NCBI RefSeq assembly: GCF_900176275.1
Contig: NZ_FWXD01000001.1
Span: forward strand, 62,001-126,000
Source of the DNA: Andreprevotia lacus DSM 23236
GTDB taxonomy: Bacteria > Pseudomonadota > Gammaproteobacteria > Burkholderiales > Chitinibacteraceae
Direction: 5' to 3'
DNA: 64,000 nt
Shown: positions 16,128 to 24,700 of the stretch, one piece after another
How the letters are laid out: every line of letters begins with the position of its first letter
How positions within the stretch are numbered: the first letter of the stretch is position 1
Position numbers and translations under genes: made by a program
Notes under the pieces: generated by a model
Databases searched by the model: none
What the model saw: the letters and a program-made list of their open reading frames with translations, nothing else
Told to the model about the DNA's origin: nothing

Positions 16128-17357
16128 TCAGCTGCGGTAGTCGGCGTTGATCTTCACGTAGTCGTAGCTGAAGTCGCAGGTCCAGACGGTGGCGTTTTCG
16201 CTGCCACGGCCCAGCTTCACGGTGATGGTGATTTCGCTTTCCTTCATCACGCGCTGGCCTTGCTCTTCGGTATAGCTGGCGGCACGGCCACCCTTTTCGG
16301 CCACCAGTACGTCGCCCAGCCAGACTTCCAGCTGATCGACATCCAGATCGGCCACGGCCGAATAGCCGATGGCGCACAGGATGCGGCCCAGATTGGGGTC
16401 GCTGGCGAAGAAAGCAGTCTTGATCAGCGGCGAGCGGCCAATGGCATAGCCGACGGTCTTGCACTCGTCGCGGTCCTTGCCACCTTCGACGTTGATGGTC
16501 ATGAACTTGGTGGCGCCCTCGCCATCACGGATGATGGCCTTGGCCAGCGTTTGCGCCACGTCCAGCAGCGCATCGCGGAAGGCGGCGAAATCGGCGCTGC
16601 CGGCATCGCTGATCTCGGCATTGCCGGCTTGGCCGGTGGCGATGAGGATATAGCTGTCGTTGGTGCTGGTATCACCATCGACGGTGATGCTGTTGAACGA
16701 GCGGTCCGCCGTCCAGCTCACCAGCTCCTGCAGCAGCGGCTGGCTGATGGCGGCATCGGTCGCCACATAGCCCAGCATGGTGGCCATGTTCGGGTGAATC
16801 ATGCCGGCGCCCTTGCTGATGCCGGTGATGGTGACGGTCTTGCCGCCGATCACCACCTGCTTCGACGCGGCCTTGGGGGCCACGTCGGTGGTCATGATGG
16901 CCTTGGCCGCCTCGGCCCAGTTGCCAGCCTTCAGGTCGGTAATGGCGGCCGGCAGTGCGCCGATCACCTTGTCCACCGGCAGCGGTTCCAGAATCACGCC
17001 GGTCGAGAACGGCAGCACTTGTGCCGGTGCAATGTTCAGCAGCTCGGCCAGTGCAAAACAGCTTTTCTTCGCGCGCTCGAAGCCATCCACACCGGTACCG
17101 GCGTTGGCATTGCCGGTGTTGACTACCAGCGCACGGATGTCGCCACGCTCGGCCAGATGGGTGCGGCAGATGCGCACCGGGGCGGCACAGAACTTGTTCA
17201 GTGTGAACACGCCTGCGGCACGGCTGCCTTCGGCCAGCTTGATCACCAGCACGTCTCGTCGGCCGGGCGTCTTCACACCGGCAGAAGCAATACCCAGTTC
17301 CACGCCAGCGACGGGAAAGAGGCTTGCAGGATCGAGTTCGGGCAGGTTGACGGGCAT
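16128..17357 (-). CDS. argJ: Bifunctional ornithine acetyltransferase / N-acetylglutamate synthase
   Basis: ArgJ recycles the acetyl group in arginine synthesis, moving it from N-acetylornithine to glutamate, and can also use acetyl-CoA. The 409 residues are normal length. The self-cleavage and nucleophile site is ATML in [20 protein letters not shown]; the N-terminus has [20 protein letters not shown] and the C-terminus [16 protein letters not shown], typical of the family. The ATG at 17357 is followed by [10 protein letters not shown]. Whether it performs one or both reactions cannot be told from sequence alone. Confidence 0.96.
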   Translation of the reverse strand: MPVNLPELDPASLFPVAGVELGIASAGVKTPGRRDVLVIKLAEGSRAAGVFTLNKFCAAPVRICRTHLAERGDIRALVVNTGNANAGTGVDGFERAKKSCFALAELLNIAPAQVLPFSTGVILEPLPVDKVIGALPAAITDLKAGNWAEAAKAIMTTDVAPKAASKQVVIGGKTVTITGISKGAGMIHPNMATMLGYVATDAAISQPLLQELVSWTADRSFNSITVDGDTSTNDSYILIATGQAGNAEISDAGSADFAAFRDALLDVAQTLAKAIIRDGEGATKFMTINVEGGKDRDECKTVGYAIGRSPLIKTAFFASDPNLGRILCAIGYSAVADLDVDQLEVWLGDVLVAEKGGRAASYTEEQGQRVMKESEITITVKLGRGSENATVWTCDFSYDYVKINADYRS

Positions 17358-17585
17358 GGCAGCATCCTTGTGCAGTCAGGGTTGAATCGAAACGCGATTG
17401 TACTCGCGCACGCACGCGTGTTGTGTTGCAGCACACGCAAAAGTTGCACGTTGTGACGATTCACGGCGGGGTAATCAGTCACTGCGCCGCAGGGGGCTGC
17501 TTCCTTAGCATGGTTGCCAGATCAGCGCTGCAGGCATCAGCTGCCGGCGCAATGGTCGAACCATGTTTGCATCTGGAGAAACACC

Positions 17586-18158
17586 ATGAATACCCTGCGT
17601 ACCCTGTTGGCCATTTCCACCCTGGGCCTTGCTGCCGGCGCCTATGCCGTCGACGCGGGCAAAACCTATCTCTATGGCGACATCGGCCAGTCGCGTTATG
17701 ACGCGGGCGATGCCGTCGGCAAGCTCGGCGGTGCCGGCAGCAATGAAACCGACTTTGCCGGCAGCATTGGCGCCGGTTACCGCATCACGCCGAATGTGGC
17801 GGTCGAAGCCGGTTACCTCAATCTGGGCCGCATGACGGCGGGTAACAGCAACGCTACCGCCAAATACAGCGCGCAGGGGCTGGGCCTGCAGGCCGTCGGC
17901 ACCGTGCCGCTGAATGACCGCTTCGGCGTGTATGGTAGCGCCGGTCTCAACCCGCTGTACGTGAAATCCAGCCTGGCTGGCGCCACGGACAGCGAATGGC
18001 GCGTGGTGCCCAGCGTGGGCGTTGGCGTGAGCTACAAGGTCAGCGACGCGCTGGGCGTGCGCGGTGGTTATACGCAGTACTTCAACACTGTCGATAACCA
18101 GGGCGTGAAGTCCGACACCGGCATGCTCAGCATGGGCATGACTTACGGCTTCAACTGA
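17586..18158 (+). CDS. Outer-membrane beta-barrel protein
   Basis: A 190-residue exported protein: signal peptide MNTLRTLLAISTLGLAAGAYA, then alternating strands typical of an eight-stranded OmpA-like or OmpX-like barrel (KTYLYGDIGQSRYDAG, SIGAGYRITPNVAVEAGYLN, GVYGSAGLNPLYVK) and a final GMTYGFN ending in an aromatic residue near the C-terminus. The ATG at 17586 follows GGAGAAACACC. It stands alone and has an intrinsic terminator at 18177. The role could be adhesion or structural; nothing more specific is visible. Confidence 0.85.
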   Translation: MNTLRTLLAISTLGLAAGAYAVDAGKTYLYGDIGQSRYDAGDAVGKLGGAGSNETDFAGSIGAGYRITPNVAVEAGYLNLGRMTAGNSNATAKYSAQGLGLQAVGTVPLNDRFGVYGSAGLNPLYVKSSLAGATDSEWRVVPSVGVGVSYKVSDALGVRGGYTQYFNTVDNQGVKSDTGMLSMGMTYGFN

Positions 18159-18176
18159 GCTGGCTATGTCACTGGA

Positions 18177-18203
18177 CAAAACGGGCCATACGGCCCGTTT
18201 TTC
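18177..18203. terminator. Bidirectional intrinsic terminator
   Basis: ACGGGCC (18181-18187) pairs with GGCCCGT (18192-18198) with AAA before and a T-run after. It serves the outer-membrane gene and overlaps the stop of the convergent mutY gene. Confidence 0.88.
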
Positions 18204-19239
18204 ATGTCTGCGCGGTCAACAGCTTGCGTAGCGGTGTGGGTATACCTGCCGCCAGTGCATCTGCGGTGCTGAACCAGCGCAGCGCATCGTCATGCACTGC
18301 ATGCGTTGCGCCGCTCACTGTTGCCGGCTGCGGCGTGATGGTCAGGCGGAAGTGGGTAAAGACGTGTACGAAGTCGGGCAGGGCGGGGTCGAGCTCGACC
18401 GCCAGGCCCAGTTGCTGGCAGCGCGCAGTGGCCTGCAGCGTAGACGTGCTTTCCGGCAGGCACCACAGCCCGCCCCATATGCCGGTGGGCGGGCGTTTTT
18501 CCAGCAGCAGTCGGCCTTGGGCATCGCGGATCAGCAGCATGGTGGTGTGCCGCTCCGGGATGGCTTTTTTCGGTTTGGGCGTGGGCAGCTCAAGCTGGCA
18601 GCCTTCTGCTTTGGCACGACAATCATCTGCCAGCGGACAGGTCAAACAGGCCGGTTTGCGCGGGGTGCAGACGGTGGCACCAAGATCCATTTGCGCCTGC
18701 GTGTAAGCCGGCATGTCGGCCGCGTTGGGCGGCAGTAGCGATTCGGCCAGTGCCCACAGGCGGTTTTCTATCGCCTTTTCGCCCGGAAAACCCTCGATGC
18801 CGGCCCAGCGGGCCAGCACGCGTTTCACGTTGCCGTCGAGGATGGCGCTGCGGGTGTTGAAGGAGAAAGCAGCAATCGCCGCAGCGGTCGAGCGCCCTAC
18901 GCCGGGCAGCTCGGCAATCTCGGCCGGTGTGCGTGGAAAGGTGCCGCCAAAATGGCCCATCACCATCTGCGCGGCGGCGTGCAGGTTGCGCGCCCGGCTG
19001 TAGTAACCCAGCCCGCTCCAGTGCGCCAGCACGTCGTCTTGCGTGGCGGCGGCCAGATCGGCAACAGTGGGAAAGCGCTGCAGAAAGCGCTCGTAATACG
19101 GAATGACGGTGGTGACCTGGGTCTGCTGCAGCATGATTTCGGACAGCCAGACGCGGTACGGGTCGCTCACCTGCCAGGGCAGATCGTGCCGGCCGCATTC
19201 GGCCTGCCAGCCCAGCAGGCGGCGGGAAAAATCGCTCAT
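18202..19239 (-). CDS. mutY: Adenine DNA glycosylase
   Basis: MutY removes adenine mispaired with 8-oxoguanine. The 345 residues contain the helix-hairpin-helix with LPGVGRSTAAAIAAFSF and catalytic Asp in the following helix, an iron-sulfur cluster motif C-x6-C-x2-C-x5-C (TVCTPRKPACLTCPLADDC), and a C-terminal Nudix-like 8-oxoG-recognition domain (about 230-340). Length is typical. Its start overlaps the asmA stop by 4 bp, so the two genes are translationally coupled. With MutT (8987-9934) it forms part of the oxidised-guanine defence. Confidence 0.96.
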   Translation of the reverse strand: MSDFSRRLLGWQAECGRHDLPWQVSDPYRVWLSEIMLQQTQVTTVIPYYERFLQRFPTVADLAAATQDDVLAHWSGLGYYSRARNLHAAAQMVMGHFGGTFPRTPAEIAELPGVGRSTAAAIAAFSFNTRSAILDGNVKRVLARWAGIEGFPGEKAIENRLWALAESLLPPNAADMPAYTQAQMDLGATVCTPRKPACLTCPLADDCRAKAEGCQLELPTPKPKKAIPERHTTMLLIRDAQGRLLLEKRPPTGIWGGLWCLPESTSTLQATARCQQLGLAVELDPALPDFVHVFTHFRLTITPQPATVSGATHAVHDDALRWFSTADALAAGIPTPLRKLLTAQT

Positions 19240-21512
19240 GATTTCTTGTGCTTTGCGGCTGGCCTGGTGGCCGCTTTGGCTGCCGGGGCCTTGCCGGTTT
19301 TGGCAGGCGCCCTGGGGGCCGCCTTGGCTGGTGTGCTGGCCTTGGTCTGCTCGGCTTTTTGCCGCGCGATGATCTGGTCTTTCAGACTGGCGTAGTCGAT
19401 CTTGTATTCCGGTGTGGCCAGGGTACCGCCAAGCTGGATTGGCAGCACCAGCCCCAGCAGCCCTTGCAGCTCGGGCACCTTGGGGTTGGCATTGGCGGCC
19501 AGCTTGTAGTCGATGCTGCCATTGGCCAGATCGAGCACGCCGCCGCCCTTGAGCTGCAGCACGCCGGCGGTCACGGCCAGATCGTTGTTGGTCGCCACGC
19601 CATGCTTGAGCTGCATGGTGGCCTTGAGCTCCGAGAAGCGCGTACGCGCATCCAGATTGAAGCTGGGTGCAGCGCCATCACCCTGCATGGCCTTGAGCTG
19701 CTGGCTGGCTGCGCGCAGCAGCGCTTCGATGTCGATGCCGCGGATCGCCCCCTTGTTCAGCAGCACGCGCACATCGCCGCCGGCCGTGCGCTTGAGGTCG
19801 GACAGCTTGTCGCCAGTGGCGGCAATGTCGAGGTCCAGATGACCGCGACCTTCAAAGCGGCTGGTATCGAGCACGTCGGCCAGCAGGGTATTCACGTTCA
19901 TGTCCGACAGCTTTTGCGTGATGCGCCAGGCCGGCTTCTTGCCGCTGGCATCCAGCTCCAGCTTGCCGTCCAGCTGGCCCTCGTACAGCGTGGCCGACAG
20001 CGGGTTCAGCGTGAGTTTCTTGTCGGCGGCCACCAGCTTCATCGACAGTTTGTCGATATGCAGCTTTTGCAGCACCAGCTCGCCGATGCGCAGCTCGCCT
20101 TCTGCATTCAGCGTGTCGAGCAAGCCCAGATCAAGCGGGGCGTCGATGTTGACCGCCTTGGCCCCCTCGGCAACTACGGGCAGATAGGGGCTGAGGTCGA
20201 GCTTGGCCAGATCGAACTGGAAGCGGTAACGCGGCTTCACGAAGTCGTCGAGGTCGAAGTGCGACGTGAGCGGTGCCTGGTCGAAATTGCCATGGCTGCC
20301 CACCTGCAGCGATTCGTTGCGCAGGTCCAGCATGGCGTCGCCGGAGAGGGTCAGCGGGATGGCGCCGCGCGGCAGTGCCGTGTTGCTGTACTGGCCGGTG
20401 AGCTTGTAGCCCGGCAGGCGGGCCACGGTGCCACCGTGCAGTTCCAGCGGGCTTTTGAAATCGAGCGACAGCGTTTGCTTGGGCGATTTCAGATAGACGT
20501 TGAGGATGGCGTCGTCGGCATGCATGGTGCCCTGCTGCGTGGCGGTCAGCGACGGGATGGCAATGCCGGTATTGAAACGCACGCCCTGGCTTTGCATGGT
20601 CAGGCCGAGCTTGAGCTGATACAGGCCGAGCTGGTTTTCGGTCAGCTTGATTTCCGGCACGTTCAGCTCGCCCTGCCATTGCTGGTCGGCACGCGTGCCC
20701 TTGCCGGTGAGCTTGAGCTCGCCCCCGGTCAGCCGCAGCGGTTGCCAGCCATAAACCAGATTGCCGGCAATCTGCACCTCGACACCGTGCACGTTGACGC
20801 CGGGTCGGCTATCGCCATCCTGCGTCAGCGTCACCAGCAGATCATTCACCAGCAGGTTGCGCTGGTTCTGGTGATAGCGCATCGCTGCACCGGCCTTGAT
20901 GCGGCCCTGCCACAGCGGCGATTTTTCCGGGCCGATCATCACCTTGCCGTCTACATCCAGGCTGCCGTTCTTGGGGTCGGCCAGGTTGTCCATGGTGAAG
21001 TCGAGCGGGCCGAGCCGGGCGCTTTCACCCAGGAAGGCATCGCGGTAGTCAAAGCGTGCCTCGTGAAAGCGCAGCCGGTTCAGGTCGAACTGCAGCTTGT
21101 TGCCCGGCTGGTGTTTTTGCAGCAGGTCTTCAAAGTTGTAGCTGCCATCGCTGCGGTGCTCGACCAGCATTTGCGGCTTTTCAAAGTCGATGGCCTCGAT
21201 GGCGAAACGGCCGGACAGCAGCGGCCACATGCCCAGCGTGACTTTCACGCTGTCGGTCTTGGCAAAGATATCGGGATGATCCGGCTCGGACAGCGTAACG
21301 TCGGTCAGCAGCACGGCCGGGCGCGGCAGCAGCACCACGCGGGTCTGGCCGCGTATGGCCAGCGTGCGGCCGGTATCGCGCTTGAGCTGCGTGGTCAGCA
21401 GGTCGCGCGCCCAGTCGGCTTCAAAGAAATAGGGCCCGATGCCGGCAATGGCGGCCAGCATGGCAACCAGCAGCAGGCAGATACGAAACGGGCGAGAGTG
21501 GCGCAGGTCCAT
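19236..21512 (-). CDS. AsmA-family inner-membrane protein
   Basis: A 758-residue protein with one N-terminal membrane anchor (ICLLLVAMLAAIAGIGPYFF) and a long periplasmic beta-rich repeat domain. The AsmA C-terminal region (about 450-700) is recognisable from segments such as GRGHLDLDIAATGDKLSDLK and GALRGIDIEALL-like GAIRGIDIEALLRAASQQLK. AsmA proteins are thought to help lipid movement or outer-membrane assembly. An unusual tail of about 50 residues rich in Ala, Lys, Pro and Thr ends in KHKKS. It is upstream of, and overlaps, mutY. Confidence 0.88.
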   Translation of the reverse strand: MDLRHSRPFRICLLLVAMLAAIAGIGPYFFEADWARDLLTTQLKRDTGRTLAIRGQTRVVLLPRPAVLLTDVTLSEPDHPDIFAKTDSVKVTLGMWPLLSGRFAIEAIDFEKPQMLVEHRSDGSYNFEDLLQKHQPGNKLQFDLNRLRFHEARFDYRDAFLGESARLGPLDFTMDNLADPKNGSLDVDGKVMIGPEKSPLWQGRIKAGAAMRYHQNQRNLLVNDLLVTLTQDGDSRPGVNVHGVEVQIAGNLVYGWQPLRLTGGELKLTGKGTRADQQWQGELNVPEIKLTENQLGLYQLKLGLTMQSQGVRFNTGIAIPSLTATQQGTMHADDAILNVYLKSPKQTLSLDFKSPLELHGGTVARLPGYKLTGQYSNTALPRGAIPLTLSGDAMLDLRNESLQVGSHGNFDQAPLTSHFDLDDFVKPRYRFQFDLAKLDLSPYLPVVAEGAKAVNIDAPLDLGLLDTLNAEGELRIGELVLQKLHIDKLSMKLVAADKKLTLNPLSATLYEGQLDGKLELDASGKKPAWRITQKLSDMNVNTLLADVLDTSRFEGRGHLDLDIAATGDKLSDLKRTAGGDVRVLLNKGAIRGIDIEALLRAASQQLKAMQGDGAAPSFNLDARTRFSELKATMQLKHGVATNNDLAVTAGVLQLKGGGVLDLANGSIDYKLAANANPKVPELQGLLGLVLPIQLGGTLATPEYKIDYASLKDQIIARQKAEQTKASTPAKAAPRAPAKTGKAPAAKAATRPAAKHKKS

Positions 21513-21608
21513 TGGGTTTGAATGTTGTCGGGCCAGCAGGGAATGCGGGCGATTATCACCAAGACCCGCCAGAATTCAAAGTGCTAATATTTGTCGGTTT
21601 CCTGACCG

Positions 21609-22034
21609 ATGGCACCGCAAATGCTGCATAAAACCGAAATCAAGGTGCGGGGCTACCACCTCGACCTCTATGGCCACGTCAACAATGCACGCTATCTGGA
21701 GTTTCTGGAAGAGGCACGGTGGGGCTTGCTAGAGACCACCAGCGACATCGGCTGGTTCATGCAGCAGCAGCTGGCGCTGGTGGTGACGCGCATCGATATC
21801 CGCTACAAGCGCCCGGCCACCATGGGCGACGTGCTGGTGATCGAAACGCAGCTGGATCGCATTGAAGAAAAGGCGGCTGTGGTCGCGCAGCGCATCGTGC
21901 GCGCCGATAACGGCAAGCTGGTGGCCGAGGCCGACGTAACCTTTGCCGTGGTGCACCCCGATACCATCGGTGCGTTGACCATAGACGGTGAACTGGCCCA
22001 GCGCCTGGGCGCCCTGCGTGGAGCACAAGCATGA
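21609..22034 (+). CDS. fadM: FadM-type long-chain acyl-CoA thioesterase
   Basis: A single hotdog domain of about 140 residues. IKVRGYHLDLYGHVNNARYLEFLEEARW matches the FadM/YbaW active-site segment, including the Asp of YGHVNNARY context; FadM cleaves long-chain acyl-CoAs that block beta-oxidation. The start may be 21609 or the in-frame ATG at 21621, which aligns better with the family; neither has a clear ribosome site. Its stop overlaps the next gene start (ATGA), so they form an operon. Confidence 0.88.
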   Translation: MAPQMLHKTEIKVRGYHLDLYGHVNNARYLEFLEEARWGLLETTSDIGWFMQQQLALVVTRIDIRYKRPATMGDVLVIETQLDRIEEKAAVVAQRIVRADNGKLVAEADVTFAVVHPDTIGALTIDGELAQRLGALRGAQA

Positions 22035-22504
22035 AACGCATCCTGATGGTGTTGTTGTGCCTGTGGCTGGCCGCTTGCGCCAGCGTGCCCACCCATTTCG
22101 AGAAGCCGCGTGTGGCGATTGCCGATATCCAGCTCAAGGATGTGGGCCTGCTGCAGCAGCGTTTCGTACTTACCTTGCGCGTGCAGAACCCGAACAAGAT
22201 TGCCATCCCCATCGATGGGCTGGATACCACCCTGAGCATTGCCGACAAGCCGCTGGCGCAAGGCGTATCGCACGAGCGGGTGACTTTGCCGGCATTGGGC
22301 GAGGCTACCTTGCCGGTGGAGGTGACTGCAGACCTGGCGTCGCTGCTCAAGGCGTGGCGCTCCATGCAGGCGCAGGGCAGCTACAAGCTGAGTGGCCGCC
22401 TGTTCCTGCCGCAACGCGCCGATGGCGTACCGTTTGAATACGAGGGCGAGTTGCCTGCCTTGCAGGGTTTGTTCGAACAGTTGGTGCCCGGCGCCAGGTT
22501 CTGA
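22031..22504 (+). CDS. LEA type 2 (WHy domain) lipoprotein
   Basis: A 157-residue protein with a lipoprotein signal (MKRILMVLLCLWLAACA; lipobox LAAC, Cys17) and a water-stress LEA type 2 domain: VAIADIQLKDVGLLQQRFVL, TLRVQNPNKIAIPIDGLDTT and LPALGEATLPVEVT. It is expected to be anchored in the outer or inner membrane. The family is linked to stress protection but its bacterial role is unproved. It is coupled to fadM by a 4-bp overlap. Confidence 0.88.
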   Translation: MKRILMVLLCLWLAACASVPTHFEKPRVAIADIQLKDVGLLQQRFVLTLRVQNPNKIAIPIDGLDTTLSIADKPLAQGVSHERVTLPALGEATLPVEVTADLASLLKAWRSMQAQGSYKLSGRLFLPQRADGVPFEYEGELPALQGLFEQLVPGARF

Positions 22505-22574
22505 CACTGATACCGTGCGCAGATACACGTTAATTGGTTAAGCTTAGGGCTCTCCACTTTCTCCTGCCGAGCCC

Positions 22575-23204
22575 ATGTCCGCCGAACCGACCGCATCCGC
22601 GCCTGCACCAGCCGCTGCTCCTGCTTCGTCCGAATCCAAGCTCAAGCGCATGGCGCTGCCACTTGCCATTGGCGGAGGCGTGCTGGGCGTCGTGTTGTTC
22701 CTTTGCATCGGCATCGGCATCGGCATGGCCAAGCGCCAGTTCGAGCGCAAGGGTTATGTCACGCAGATTGATAAACTCAAGGCTGCACTGGCCGAATCGG
22801 TGACCCAGCGTACCGAAGCCGAAGAGCGCGTGGAGAAGATGCGCGAGGAGCTCAAGGCCAAGCGCGATGAAATTCACGAGCTGGAGCTGAAGGTGGACGA
22901 GGCACAGCAAAATGCCGAGCGCGGTGGCAAGCACGAGGCTGCCCCCGCCCCCGCTGCGCATGGCGAGCAGGGCAGCACAGCAGCACCCGCAGCCGGCAAT
23001 GCTGAGGCGGGTGGCACGGCCAAATTCGCCAAGAAGGGCGACTGCGTGTTGAGCACCGGCCAGAAGGGTGCAGACTGGAAAGATTGTCTCGGGGTGTCCA
23101 AGCCACCAGTGGAAGGCAAGGGCGAAGCGGCCAAGGGTGCCACCAAGGCGCCGGCTGAAAAGCCGGCCGAGAAGCCGGTTGAAAAGGCGCACGGCGAGCA
23201 CTGA
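22575..23204 (+). CDS. Membrane protein with coiled coil, unknown function
   Basis: A 209-residue protein: an Ala/Pro-rich N-terminus, one membrane helix (about 27-50, ALPLAIGGGVLGVVLFLCIG), then a heptad-rich coiled coil (about 55-115, including EERVEKMREELKAKRDEIHE), and an Ala/Lys/Pro/Glu-rich tail with one Cys pair (GDCVLSTGQKGADWKDCLG). The tail resembles periplasmic linker proteins. The ATG at 22575 lacks a strong ribosome site. A perfect bidirectional terminator follows at 23227. Function unknown. Confidence 0.65.
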   Translation: MSAEPTASAPAPAAAPASSESKLKRMALPLAIGGGVLGVVLFLCIGIGIGMAKRQFERKGYVTQIDKLKAALAESVTQRTEAEERVEKMREELKAKRDEIHELELKVDEAQQNAERGGKHEAAPAPAAHGEQGSTAAPAAGNAEAGGTAKFAKKGDCVLSTGQKGADWKDCLGVSKPPVEGKGEAAKGATKAPAEKPAEKPVEKAHGEH

Positions 23205-23226
23205 CCCGCCGCTGGCGCCAGCCAAC

Positions 23227-23256
23227 AAAAAACCCCGATCATGTTCGGGGTTTTTT
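23227..23256. terminator. Bidirectional intrinsic terminator
   Basis: ACCCCGA (23232-23238) pairs with TCGGGGT (23245-23251), flanked by A6 and T6. It separates the coiled-coil gene from the convergent aminotransferase. Confidence 0.92.
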
Positions 23257-23289
23257 GTTGGGTCGCCAGCCAAATGGCTGGCTGGCCGA

Positions 23290-24492
23290 TTACAGCACCT
23301 TGGCGATCGACGCAGCGACGTAGCCGATGTTCTTGCTGTTGAGCGCAGCCAGGCAGATACGGCCGGTCGACACGGCGTAGATGCCGAAGTCGTTCTTCAG
23401 TGTTTCCACTTGCGCAGCGGTCAGGCCGGTGTAGGAGAACATGCCGCGCTGGGCGATCACGAAGCTGAAGTCCTGCGTCACGCCTTCAGCCTTGATGGCT
23501 TCGACGAGGCCGGTGCGCATGGCGCGGATGCGGTCACGCATGCCGGCCAGCTCGTCTTCCCACTGCTGACGCAGTTCCGGGCTGGACAGCACGGCAGCGA
23601 CCACCGCGCCACCGTGGATCGGCGGGTTGGAGTAGTTGGTGCGGATCACGCGCTTGAGCTGGCTCAGCACGCGGGTCGATTCGTCCTTGTTGGCGGTGAC
23701 GATGGACAGTGCACCCACGCGTTCGCCATACAGCGAGAAGCTCTTGGAGAACGAGCTGGAGACGAAGAACTGCAGGCCCGAGGCCGAGAACAGGCGCACG
23801 GCTACCGCATCCGGCTCGATGCCGTCGGCAAAGCCCTGATAAGCCATGTCGAGGAACGGCACCAGACCGCGCTCGCGGCAGGCTTCGACCACTTCGGCCC
23901 ATTGCGCATCGGACAGGTCGGCGCCGGTCGGGTTGTGGCAGCAGGCGTGCAGTACGATGACCGAGCCCGGTGCATACGACAGCAGCGCAGCCTTCATGGC
24001 TGCGAAGTTCACGCCACGGGTGCCGGCGTCGTAGTACGGATAGTTTTCAACGGTGAAGCCGGCCGATTCGAACAGCGCACGGTGGTTTTCCCAGCTCGGG
24101 TCGCTGATGTAGACCTTGGATTCCGCGTTCAGGCGCTTGAGGAAGTCCGCGCCGATTTTCAGTGCACCGGTGCCGCCCAGGGCTTCTGCCGTGATCACGC
24201 GGCCGGCCGCGGTCAGCTCGGAGCCGGCGCCGAACAGCAGGTTCTGTACAGCGGTGTTATAGGCACCCAGACCTTCGATCGGCTGGTAGCCGCGCGGCGG
24301 TTGTTGTTGCAGGCGGGCCTGTTCGGCAGCCTTGACTGCAGCCAGCAGCGGGATCTTGCCGTTGTCGTCGTAGTACACGCCCACGCCCAGATTCACCTTG
24401 GTTTCACGGGTATCGGCGTTGAAGGCTTCGTTCAGGCCCAGGATCGGGTCGCGCGGCGCCAGTTCGACGGCGGCAAAAATCGAGTTGCTCAT
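23290..24492 (-). CDS. Aromatic/aspartate aminotransferase (TyrB-like)
   Basis: A 400-residue PLP-dependent aminotransferase of the AspC/TyrB group. Visible sites are the PLP lysine K250 in SSSFSKSFSLYGERVG, NPTG (187-190), the Asp215 that holds the ring nitrogen (LVPFLDMAYQGF), and R258. The N-terminus (IFAAVELAPRDPILGLNEAF) is typical. It transfers amino groups between aromatic or dicarboxylic amino acids and 2-oxoglutarate. Which substrate is preferred cannot be told. The ATG at 24492 follows GGAGAGCAGCAGC. It is divergent from the HD-GYP gene. Confidence 0.92.
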   Translation of the reverse strand: MSNSIFAAVELAPRDPILGLNEAFNADTRETKVNLGVGVYYDDNGKIPLLAAVKAAEQARLQQQPPRGYQPIEGLGAYNTAVQNLLFGAGSELTAAGRVITAEALGGTGALKIGADFLKRLNAESKVYISDPSWENHRALFESAGFTVENYPYYDAGTRGVNFAAMKAALLSYAPGSVIVLHACCHNPTGADLSDAQWAEVVEACRERGLVPFLDMAYQGFADGIEPDAVAVRLFSASGLQFFVSSSFSKSFSLYGERVGALSIVTANKDESTRVLSQLKRVIRTNYSNPPIHGGAVVAAVLSSPELRQQWEDELAGMRDRIRAMRTGLVEAIKAEGVTQDFSFVIAQRGMFSYTGLTAAQVETLKNDFGIYAVSTGRICLAALNSKNIGYVAASIAKVL

Positions 24493-24700
24493 GCTGCTGC
24501 TCTCCATGCGTGGCAATGCGGCCGTGCGATCCACGCAGCGGCCGGTCATCGGAAAATCGTAACCGCAGGATTCTAACATGGGCAACGGCGCACGCCGATA
24601 ACAGCCGGCAGCAGCCGGCCAGACGGCCTATTGTGGTAAAGATGCTTGGGGTGCTGGTAATCCGTGAATAAGCAGAACAACGATCAGGACAGAGTGTTCC

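Noticed and set aside
16128-17357. Assigning an arginine operon
   Set aside because: No other arg genes are adjacent; argJ stands alone with its own terminator.
17586-18158. Porin or virulence barrel assignment
   Set aside because: The protein is too short for a porin and no specific virulence motif is seen; only a small barrel can be supported.
19248-21521. Long open frame opposite the AsmA gene
   Set aside because: It is an antisense shadow caused by high GC and codon bias of the AsmA gene; its product has no membrane or domain features and mirrors the real gene.
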